From Serpentinimonas sp. (GTDB lineage: Bacteria; Pseudomonadota; Gammaproteobacteria; Burkholderiales; Burkholderiaceae_C), in assembly GCA_025458665.1 (NCBI GenBank), contig JALOSG010000159.1, forward strand, positions 1-6,113: a stretch of 6,113 nt of DNA. The letters run 5' to 3'. The notes below the pieces were generated by a model. It saw only the letters and a list, made by a program, of their open reading frames with translations, made no database searches and had not been told where the DNA came from. Shown here one piece after another: positions 1-5,320 of the stretch (position 1 is its first letter; every line of letters starts with the position of its first letter). The translations under genes were made by a program, and so were the position numbers.

Positions 1-73
1 CGGGAAGCGGGGTGCCATGCGGTGTCGTTCATGGCCACCAAGAATAATCGGCTTTGGCACACAATCTGGGGCC

Positions 74-1306
74 ATGTCTGCCAAGCCCGCTGGGTCCGCC
101 CCACCTTCTTCTGCACCCGGAACCGAACCGCAGGTGGGCGTTTGGGTTCTGGCGGTGGCGCTGTCGCTGGCGGCAGCCGTGTCCCTGGGTATCACGCGGT
201 TTTCCTACGGTCTGCTGCTTCCGCCCATGCGTACCGACCTGGGCTGGAGCTACACGCTGGCCGGGGCCATGAACACCGCGAATGCGGTGGGGTACCTGCT
301 CGGCGCGCTGTCCACCCCGTTCCTGTTGCGCCGCACGTCTCCCGGTGCTCTCATGGTGGCGGGTTCTTTGCTGGCCAGCCTGTTCATGGCGGGCAGTGGT
401 TTTTTTTCCGATGCCACGCCGTTGCTGCTGCAGCGCTTGCTGGCTGGCATCAGCAGTGCCTGGGTGTTTGTGACGGGCGGCCTGCTGGCTGCCAGGCTGG
501 TGACCCACCGACCCGCCCGTTCGGGCCTGTTGCTGGGCATTTACTACGGTGGTACCGGCTGGGGCATTGTGGCCTCGGCGCTGGCTGTGCCGTGGGTGCT
601 GGAGCAGGCGGTACAGCGGCCACACGCGTGGGCGTGGGCATGGTGGGCGCTGGCGCTCGTTTGCGTGCTGGCGTGTGCGGTGCTGGCCTGGGTAGCCCGG
701 CGGCTGGCTGAGCTGGATGCACCCACCCCACTGTCTGCACCACCTGCCACCTCGCCGTCGATAAGCGCTGCCCCGTCATCTGCCAATGCCGAGTTGAAGC
801 GTGCCAATCCCTTGCCGCTGGCCCGCTTCGCCCCGGCGTTGCTGGCTTATCTGCTTTTTGGAGTGGGGTACATCGGTTACATGACTTTCGTGATTGCGCT
901 GTTGCGGGAACAGGGCAGCAGCAGCGGTGCCATCACGGTGTTCTACACATTGCTGGGCCTGGCGGTGGTGGCTTCATCGCGCATCTGGTCGGGCTGGCTG
1001 GACCGCTTCCGCAACGGGCAGGCGCTGGCCCGGCTCAATGGTTTGCTGGGGCTGGCGGTGTTCCTGCCTGCCATGACCACCTGGTGGTGGGCGGTGCTGG
1101 CCTCGGGATTGCTCTTTGGCGCCGTGTTCCTGTCCGTGGTGGCATCGACCACGGCGTGGGTGCGGCACAACCTGCCGCCGGCACAATGGGCCGCCGGCAT
1201 CAGCGCATTCACCATCGCTTTTGCGCTGGGGCAGATCGTGGGGCCCACCATGGTGGGGTGGGTGGCCGATGGACCGGGTGGCCTGGTACAGGGCTTGTGG
1301 TGGTAG
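74..1306 (+). CDS. MFS permease, YbfB/YjiJ family, C-terminally truncated by in-frame TAG
   Basis: This is an inner-membrane major facilitator superfamily permease, 410 residues as read. The family signature is near the N-terminus: residues 38-47 (LGITRFSYGL) begin the TM1-TM2 region, followed by LGW, an AGAMNTAN segment and GYLLGAL at 73-79, typical of the YbfB/YjiJ (MFS_4) group. Hydrophobic segments lie at about 22-40, 62-82, 91-112, 117-141, 150-175 and 188-209. A Pro/Ala/Ser-rich cytoplasmic linker follows at 210-248, then segments at about 251-277, 284-303, 320-333, 336-360 and 371-398. The twelfth helix starts near 402 and is cut by TAG after WW410; the frame continues sensibly to another TAG at 1358-1360. 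I chose ATG 74 because it gives a short Pro/Ser-rich cytoplasmic tail before TM1. ATG 17 is in frame, but its extra 19 residues do not look conserved. The substrate is unknown; most family members are uncharacterised. Being next to puuB does not show a role in polyamine transport. The family call is firm; function of the truncated form is doubtful. Confidence 0.85.
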   Translation: MSAKPAGSAPPSSAPGTEPQVGVWVLAVALSLAAAVSLGITRFSYGLLLPPMRTDLGWSYTLAGAMNTANAVGYLLGALSTPFLLRRTSPGALMVAGSLLASLFMAGSGFFSDATPLLLQRLLAGISSAWVFVTGGLLAARLVTHRPARSGLLLGIYYGGTGWGIVASALAVPWVLEQAVQRPHAWAWAWWALALVCVLACAVLAWVARRLAELDAPTPLSAPPATSPSISAAPSSANAELKRANPLPLARFAPALLAYLLFGVGYIGYMTFVIALLREQGSSSGAITVFYTLLGLAVVASSRIWSGWLDRFRNGQALARLNGLLGLAVFLPAMTTWWWAVLASGLLFGAVFLSVVASTTAWVRHNLPPAQWAAGISAFTIAFALGQIVGPTMVGWVADGPGGLVQGLWW

Positions 1307-1360
1307 GCTCTGGCCCTGTGGCTCGGCGCTCTGGTGGCATTGCGCCAGAAGGCACTTTAG
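1307..1360 (+). other. In-frame 3' continuation of the MFS permease beyond the TAG stop
   Basis: Directly after TAG 1304-1306 the same frame reads ALALWLGALVALRQKAL and ends at TAG 1358-1360. The stretch is hydrophobic and then ends in a basic tail (RQKAL), as expected for the second half of TM12 and the cytoplasmic C-terminus of a 12-helix MFS protein. Joined to the preceding GGLVQGLWW it makes one complete helix. A single base change from a sense codon such as TCG, TGG, TTG or CAG would explain the stop. Whether it is a real mutation, a sequencing error or a tolerated truncation cannot be told from this window. Confidence 0.7.
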
Positions 1361-1398
1361 GCGCCAGGGACTGGGGATTGTGGCCACGCGGCCCCCGC

Positions 1399-1432
1399 CA
1401 GTGCCCGAAAATTGGACCCACCCGCGGCACTG
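1399..1432. promoter_or_regulatory. Inverted repeat upstream of puuB, possible operator
   Basis: CAGTGCC at 1399-1405 is the exact reverse complement of GGCACTG at 1426-1432, with a 20-base spacer. The arms are 27 bp apart centre to centre, and the right arm ends 22 bp before the puuB ATG. The spacer holds GAAAATTGGACCC (1407-1419), which resembles a sequence in the mocR-puuD intergenic region. The position suits a regulator site acting on puuB, but it could also form a weak RNA hairpin, and seven-base arms can occur by chance in GC-rich DNA. I see no convincing sigma70 -35/-10 pair in the 1361-1454 gap. Confidence 0.3.
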
Positions 1433-1454
1433 CAAGGCGCTACCTTACGGTGCC

Positions 1455-2771
1455 ATGTTCAAAACATCCCTGCTCCAGTCCGACACCCAGCTCAACCAGC
1501 GCAGCTACTACGAAGCCAGCGTGCAGCGCCCGCCCGCGCAAGCTCCGTTGCAGGGTGCGCTGCGGGTGGATGTGGCGGTGGTGGGCGCGGGCTTTGCAGG
1601 TCTGAGTTCGGCGCTGGAGCTGGTGCGCCGGGGTTACCGGGTGGCGGTCCTCGAAGCCGACCGTGTGTGCGCCGGTGCGAGTGGGCGCAATGGCGGGCAG
1701 GCGATTGTGGGGGTGGCTTCGGGGCAGGGCGAACTGGAACAGCAGCTCGGCCGCGCCGACGCAAGACGCATCTGGGACATGTCTCTGGAGGCCATAGACC
1801 TGATCGATGCGCGTTCGGCGGAATTCGGTATCGATTGCGACCGCGTGCACGGCTACCTGTATGTGGCCGACTCGCCCCGCAAGGCGCGGGCACTGCGGGC
1901 CGATCTGGAGGCGCAGCAGCGGGACTACGGGCTGCAGTGCGAACTGGCCGAAGGCAAGGAGGTGCGGCGTTTCATCGACACCGACCGGTACGTGGCCGCT
2001 GCCTATGAAAACCGTTCAGGCCATTTGCACCCGCTCAAGTACGGTCTGGGGCTGGCGCGGGCGGCCCAGTCTCTGGGTGTTCAGCTGTTTGAGCATAGCC
2101 CTGTGACCGGCCTGGACCAAACTGCCCGTGGCGTCACGCTGACCACAGCCCAGGGCAGGCTGGATGCCGACTTTGCCGTGCTGGCCGGCAACTGCATGTT
2201 GCCGGAATATGGCCCCAAAGTGGCGCCGAGCATCACGCCACGCATCATGCCTGTGGGCACCTACATCATCGGCACTGCGCCACTGGACCCCGCCTTGTGC
2301 GAGCGGCTGATTGCCCGGCGGGCGGCGGTGTGCGACAACAATTTCGTGCTCGACTACTTCCGTTTCAGCGCCGACCACCGTTTGCTGTTTGGCGGCCGCG
2401 TGAGCTACACCACCCAGACGCCAGCGCGCCTGGAGCAGCTGATGCGCGAGCGCATGGTGCAGATTTTCCCGGAGCTCGCCGACACGCCGGTGGAGTTTCT
2501 CTGGGGCGGCTTTGTGGACATCAGCATGAACCGCGCGCCCGACTTTGGCCGCGTGGGGCAGAAGGTCTTCTATCTGCAGGGCTTCAGTGGCCACGGGGTG
2601 GCGCTCACGGGGCTGGCCGGCAAGCTGGTGGCCGAAGCCGTGGCCGGTCAGGCCGAGCGTTTCGATGTGTTTGCCCGCTTGCGGCACCGCGACTTTCCGG
2701 GCGGTCCCCTCCTGCGCACCCCATCGTTGGCACTGGGCATGCTGTTCCACCGGTTGAAGGATGCGATCTAG
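1455..2771 (+). CDS. puuB: Gamma-glutamylputrescine oxidase (FAD-dependent, DAO family)
   Basis: This cytoplasmic flavoprotein of 438 residues is expected to oxidise gamma-glutamylputrescine to gamma-glutamyl-gamma-aminobutyraldehyde, producing ammonia and H2O2: step 2 of the Puu putrescine pathway. The FAD-binding Rossmann motif is VVGAGFAG at 42-49, with the ribose-binding acidic residue E67 after the second strand. ASGRNGGQ at 75-82 is the usual second flavin motif of this DAO subgroup. The match to E. coli PuuB as I recall it (426 aa) runs end to end: SYYEAS at 17-22, SGHLHPL at 188-194, VLAGN at 242-246, LDYFRFSADHRLLFGG at 299-314, FSGHGV at 377-382 and FPGGPLLRTP at 414-423. ATG 1455 puts the SYY motif about ten residues further in than in PuuB. 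No clear Shine-Dalgarno sequence precedes it, although the frame is open upstream. It lies 94 bp after the extended MFS frame and converges on the MocR gene. Related glycine/D-amino-acid oxidases share the fold, but the neighbouring puuD and puuA favour PuuB. Confidence 0.88.
   Translation: MFKTSLLQSDTQLNQRSYYEASVQRPPAQAPLQGALRVDVAVVGAGFAGLSSALELVRRGYRVAVLEADRVCAGASGRNGGQAIVGVASGQGELEQQLGRADARRIWDMSLEAIDLIDARSAEFGIDCDRVHGYLYVADSPRKARALRADLEAQQRDYGLQCELAEGKEVRRFIDTDRYVAAAYENRSGHLHPLKYGLGLARAAQSLGVQLFEHSPVTGLDQTARGVTLTTAQGRLDADFAVLAGNCMLPEYGPKVAPSITPRIMPVGTYIIGTAPLDPALCERLIARRAAVCDNNFVLDYFRFSADHRLLFGGRVSYTTQTPARLEQLMRERMVQIFPELADTPVEFLWGGFVDISMNRAPDFGRVGQKVFYLQGFSGHGVALTGLAGKLVAEAVAGQAERFDVFARLRHRDFPGGPLLRTPSLALGMLFHRLKDAI
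2768..2771. other. CTAG overlap of convergent stop codons (puuB / mocR)
   Basis: The palindrome CTAG carries both stops: TAG at 2769-2771 ends puuB on the plus strand, and TAG read on the minus strand from 2770 to 2768 ends the MocR gene. No room is left for a terminator between the genes, so any terminator must lie inside one of the coding regions or the transcripts run into each other. I saw no obvious hairpin plus T-tract within about 50 bases on either side. Confidence 0.9.
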
Positions 2772-4330
2772 CCGCGCGCCGCAATGGATTCCGTGTGCAT
2801 GACGGCCTCCAGCGCCTCTACCACGGCACCGGCCAGCATCGGTCCATGCCGCTCGATGGATGCGGGCGAGGCGTAGCCATAGCCAATCAGCAAGCCGCTG
2901 AGGTCTTTGCGCTGCAGGCAGTAGGCCGATAGGGGGCGCACAGTCAGTCCGTGGGCCGACAGCCTGGTAGCCAGAGCGCGGTCGTCCACCACCAGTGGCA
3001 GCCGCAGGCACAGGTGCAAGCCTTGCTCGGCGCCCAGCAGGCGCGCGTGCCCGGTCGCCAGTGCCGGCGCCAGCGCCTTCACCAGGGCCTTGCGGCGCTC
3101 GGCGTAGGTCTGGCGGGCCCGGCGCAGGGCACTGGTGAAATGACCCATTTCAATGAACTCCGCGAGGGCGGCCTGCAGCGGCATCTGCCCCGGGCGGTTG
3201 AGGTCGTAGTGGGTCTGTTTGAACGCTGGTACCAGCGCGTGGGGCACCACCAGGTAGCCCAGTTTGATGCCCGGGTAGAGCACCTTGGAAAACGTGCCCA
3301 TGTAGAGCACGCGCCCGTCCGGATCCAGGCCCTCCAGGGATGAGATGGGCGGCCCGCTGAAGCGGAATTCGCTGTCGTAGTCGTCTTCCAGTACCCAGGC
3401 GCCGCAGCGGGCCGCGGTGGCCAGCAGCTGCTGGCGCCGCGCCAGCGAAGTGACCGCGCCGGTGGGGTACTGGTGCGATGGCGTGAGGTAGATGAGTTTG
3501 GGCGGGCGCTGTTCGTCTGCCGGGGTGGGTGCCATGCCCTGTTCGTCCACCGGCACCGGGTGCAGCGCCAGCCCTGTGGCCATGAAGGCCTTGATGGCGC
3601 CCCAGTATGCCGGGTCCTCGATCCACACCGTGTCGCCGTGGTCGGCCAGCAGCTGTGCGCACAGCTCCAGCGACTGCTGCGTGCCGCTGGTGATGATGAC
3701 CTGGAACGCATCGAGCTGGACGCTGCGGAACACCCGCAGGTAGTCCGCCACGGCGCGGCGCAGGGGCCCGTAGCCACCGGAGTCGTTGTAGTCCAGCATG
3801 TCGGGGTAGGCCGCGCGCCAGTGCTTGTTCTGCAGCCGCTGCCACAGGGCCACGGGGAAAGCACTGAAATCCGCAGCGCCCGGCGTGAAGGGCTGGACCT
3901 CCAGATCGCGCGCGCAGAAGGTCTGGCTCAGCGACTCGCCGCGGCGGGATAGCCGGCGGGCCGGTGCCGCGGACAGCGGCCTGCCTGCGGGCAGATCGGT
4001 GGTCGTGGAACTGCCCCGCCCAGCTACGCTGCGGGTCGGGTTGGCGCTGGGCAGGGTGTCGTGCACATAGGTGCCGCTGCCCACCTGGCTGAGCAGGTAA
4101 CCCTCCACCGTGAGCTGCCCGATGGCCGCGACCACGGTGTTGCGCGACAGGTTCAGGTCTTTGGCAAGGTCCCGGCTGGAGGGCAGCCGGTCCCCGGCGG
4201 CCAGCTTGCCATCGAGCAGGCCGCGGCGCAGCGCTTCGTAGAGCTGTCGATGGAGCGGCAACTCCGCGCCCCGCTGGTTTTCTTTGCCGCCCAGCCGAGC
4301 CATTTCCGAAAGGAGGTACTCAGACAACAT
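2768..4330 (-). CDS. MocR/GabR-family PLP-dependent transcriptional regulator
   Basis: This 520-residue protein has the two-part MocR architecture. Residues about 25-90 form a GntR-type winged helix (LHRQLYEALRRGLLDGKL, then LPSSRDLAKDLNLSRNTV as the recognition-helix region and GSGTYV closing the wing). A Ser/Pro/Arg-rich linker covers about 91-140, and residues about 145-510 form a fold-type I aminotransferase-like domain. PLP-site residues are visible: SGTQQSLE at 215-222, HQYPTG at 286-291, EDDYDSEF at 315-322 (D316 and Y318 likely contact PLP) and TFSK at 346-349 with Schiff-base lysine K349. MocR proteins generally sense an amino compound through PLP and activate or repress a neighbouring operon; GabR responds to GABA. 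This one is divergent from puuD-puuA and abuts puuB, so a role in putrescine/GABA catabolism is inferred. The ATG at 4330 has GAGGG (4337-4341 on the complement) six bases upstream, supporting it over the internal Met at residue 10. It is not the cupin-type PuuR of E. coli. Confidence 0.92.
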   Translation of the reverse strand: MLSEYLLSEMARLGGKENQRGAELPLHRQLYEALRRGLLDGKLAAGDRLPSSRDLAKDLNLSRNTVVAAIGQLTVEGYLLSQVGSGTYVHDTLPSANPTRSVAGRGSSTTTDLPAGRPLSAAPARRLSRRGESLSQTFCARDLEVQPFTPGAADFSAFPVALWQRLQNKHWRAAYPDMLDYNDSGGYGPLRRAVADYLRVFRSVQLDAFQVIITSGTQQSLELCAQLLADHGDTVWIEDPAYWGAIKAFMATGLALHPVPVDEQGMAPTPADEQRPPKLIYLTPSHQYPTGAVTSLARRQQLLATAARCGAWVLEDDYDSEFRFSGPPISSLEGLDPDGRVLYMGTFSKVLYPGIKLGYLVVPHALVPAFKQTHYDLNRPGQMPLQAALAEFIEMGHFTSALRRARQTYAERRKALVKALAPALATGHARLLGAEQGLHLCLRLPLVVDDRALATRLSAHGLTVRPLSAYCLQRKDLSGLLIGYGYASPASIERHGPMLAGAVVEALEAVMHTESIAARG

Positions 4331-4425
4331 AACAAGCCCTCAAGTGGCACCATCGCCCAGCCTTTAATGGCCCCTATTTTCAACCAATTGCAGCGGCAAA
4401 ATGCTTTGACCTTATGGAACCCACC
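4331..4425. promoter_or_regulatory. Divergent mocR-puuD promoter/operator region
   Basis: This 95-base gap separates the MocR start (4330, minus) from the puuD start (4426, plus) and must carry both promoters. It is clearly more AT-rich than its flanks. Candidate -10-like hexamers on the plus strand are TTTAAT (4363-4368) and TATTTT (4375-4380), but neither has a good -35 at the right spacing, as expected for an activator-dependent promoter. Possible protein sites are a direct repeat TGGCACCAT / TGGCCCCTAT beginning at 4345 and 4368 (23 bp apart) and a near-palindrome at 4388-4399. MocR regulators usually bind direct repeats in the divergent gap next to their own gene, which is why this region matters. 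The individual elements are not proven. Confidence 0.55.
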
Positions 4426-4429
4426 ATGA
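4367..4429 (+). CDS. Possible 20-codon leader ORF overlapping the puuD start (speculative)
   Basis: ATG 4367 opens a 20-codon frame, starting MAPIFNQLQRQ and ending LWNPP, that stops at TGA 4427-4429. The stop overlaps the puuD ATG 4426 as ATGA, an arrangement typical of translational coupling. Against it, no Shine-Dalgarno sequence precedes ATG 4367, the sequence overlaps likely promoter elements, and the peptide is not recognised. It could be translated only if transcription starts upstream of 4367. The consecutive Pro-Pro codons just before the stop are a known ribosome-slowing context. Most likely it is a chance ORF. Confidence 0.15.
   Translation: MAPIFNQLQRQNALTLWNPP
4388..4399. promoter_or_regulatory. 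Near-palindrome TTGCAGCGGCAA upstream of puuD
   Basis: Ten of the twelve bases fit a perfect dyad of form TTGC-N-GC-N-GCAA. Its right edge is 26 bp before the puuD ATG 4426 (14 bp before ATG 4414), where a repressor would block the promoter or early transcript. It overlaps CAATTG, a six-base palindrome at 4385-4390. The regulator is unknown; LacI-type and XRE-type repressors use dyads of this size, whereas MocR proteins usually bind direct repeats. Confidence 0.25.
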
Positions 4430-5232
4430 AACCCAGTCCCAGTCTGGTCTGGCTGCCTGCCGACCACCGCCTTCTTGGCGACCATGGCTTTGCCATGCCC
4501 TACCTGTTGCTTGGCGACAAATACGCCCGCGCCGTGAAAGTGGGCGCGCAGGCCCAGCCCATCATGTTTCCCCTGGCCGATGCGTCCCAGCTCCCCGAGC
4601 TGCTAGGCATGGTCGATGGCGTCATGCTGACCGGCTCGCCCTCCAACGTGCACCCCTCGCATTTCGACGAGCCCGTGGCCGACCCCTCGCTGCCGCTCGA
4701 CCCGGAGCGCGATTCCCTGACGCTGGCGCTGGTGCGCGCCTGCGTGGAGCAGGGCATCCCGCTGCTGGGCATTTGCCGGGGTTTTCAGGAAATCAACGTC
4801 GCCATGGGTGGTAGCCTGTACCAAGCCGTGCACCACGTGCCCGGCAAGATGGACCACCGCGAACCCGACGGTGTGCCGCCGGACCAGCAGTACGCCCCCC
4901 AGCACGAGGTGCGTTTCGTGCCCGGTTGCGCGTTCGAGCAGTGGGCCAGTGCGCCCACGGCCATGGTGAATTCCCTGCACGGCCAGGGCATCAACCGGCT
5001 GGCTCCCGGCCTGCGTGCACTGGCCCACGCGCCCGACGGCATGGTGGAGGCCTTCGAGGTGACCGGTGCCAGCGGCTTTGCCTACGCGGTGCAATGGCAC
5101 CCCGAGTGGCGCTGCTGGGACAACGCCTTCTACAGCGCCATCTTCCGCGCCTTTGGCGATGCTGTGCGCCTGCGCCAGACCGCCCGCATGCGCGACGACC
5201 GCAGCTACGCCGCCGAGCCCGACCGCCCCTGA
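4426..5232 (+). CDS. puuD: Gamma-glutamyl-gamma-aminobutyrate hydrolase (class I glutamine amidotransferase-like)
   Basis: This cytoplasmic hydrolase of 268 residues is predicted to cleave gamma-glutamyl-GABA into glutamate and GABA, the last Puu step. It belongs to the C26 / class I GATase-like fold. With ATG 4426 as residue 1, the nucleophile is C117 in LLGICRGFQE (113-122), and the other triad members are H225 and E227 in VQWHPEW (222-228). Motifs shared with E. coli PuuD (254 aa) as I recall it include TGSPSNV at 69-75, GGSL at 128-131, DHRE at 143-146, QQYAP at 154-158, VNSLHGQG at 181-188 and PDGMVEAF at 203-210. ATG 4414 in frame adds four residues. I prefer 4426 because GGAA at 4416-4419 lies six bases before it, while nothing resembling a ribosome site precedes 4414. 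The gene is divergent from the MocR regulator and is followed after 88 bp by puuA, probably in one operon. All catalytic residues are present, so it should be active. Confidence 0.9.
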   Translation: MKPSPSLVWLPADHRLLGDHGFAMPYLLLGDKYARAVKVGAQAQPIMFPLADASQLPELLGMVDGVMLTGSPSNVHPSHFDEPVADPSLPLDPERDSLTLALVRACVEQGIPLLGICRGFQEINVAMGGSLYQAVHHVPGKMDHREPDGVPPDQQYAPQHEVRFVPGCAFEQWASAPTAMVNSLHGQGINRLAPGLRALAHAPDGMVEAFEVTGASGFAYAVQWHPEWRCWDNAFYSAIFRAFGDAVRLRQTARMRDDRSYAAEPDRP

Positions 5233-5243
5233 GTGTTCTTTGT

Positions 5244-5268
5244 GCCCGGCCACCCCGGTGGCGCGGGC
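5244..5268 (+). other. GC-rich hairpin in the puuD-puuA intergenic region
   Basis: In RNA, GCCCGGCCAC (5244-5253) pairs with GTGGC (5258-5262) and CGGGC (5264-5268). This gives a ten-base-pair, nearly all G-C stem with a CCCG loop and one bulged G at 5263. It begins 12 bases after the puuD stop. No T-run follows (CTGTCGCATCCC), so it is not a standard intrinsic terminator. It may protect the 3' end of a processed puuD mRNA or set the puuD:puuA ratio. The rest of 5233-5320 shows only an AGAGAA at 5311-5316, a weak ribosome site for puuA. Confidence 0.4.
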
Positions 5269-5320
5269 CTGTCGCATCCCAGCCCCGATGCATACCCCCA
5301 GATTCCGCACAGAGAACCCC

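Noticed and set aside
17..73. In-frame upstream ATG at 17 extending the MFS protein by 19 residues
   Set aside because: The extra residues show no membrane or family feature, and the Pro/Ser-rich tail from ATG 74 is already a sufficient N-terminus. The upstream ribosome site cannot be judged at the window edge, so this is a weak rejection.
1380..1387. GTGGCCAC palindrome after the MFS gene as a terminator
   Set aside because: There is no loop, only four-base arms, and no T-tract; this is likely chance in GC-rich DNA.
1412..2008. 198-codon plus-strand frame overlapping the puuB 5' half
   Set aside because: It is a shifted frame of puuB; the Arg/Gly/Ala-rich translation lacks motifs, while the puuB frame carries the FAD-binding site.
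2016..3011. 331-codon minus-strand open frame spanning the puuB 3' part and the mocR 3' part
   Set aside because: It is antisense to puuB and out of frame with the true MocR gene. The composition is His/Arg/Gly/Ala-rich with no recognisable domain, typical of a GC-rich shadow frame.
4309..4318. Perfect Shine-Dalgarno-like AAAGGAGGTA on the plus strand
   Set aside because: It lies inside the minus-strand MocR coding sequence (codons for YLLS). The nearest plus-strand ATG is about 50 bases away, so it serves no start.
4368..4382. Sigma54-like element TGGCCC-N5-TTCA upstream of puuD
   Set aside because: The GG is present, but the invariant GC of the -12 element is replaced by CA at the required ten-base spacing. 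The TGGCAC at 4345 also lacks a GC at the right distance.
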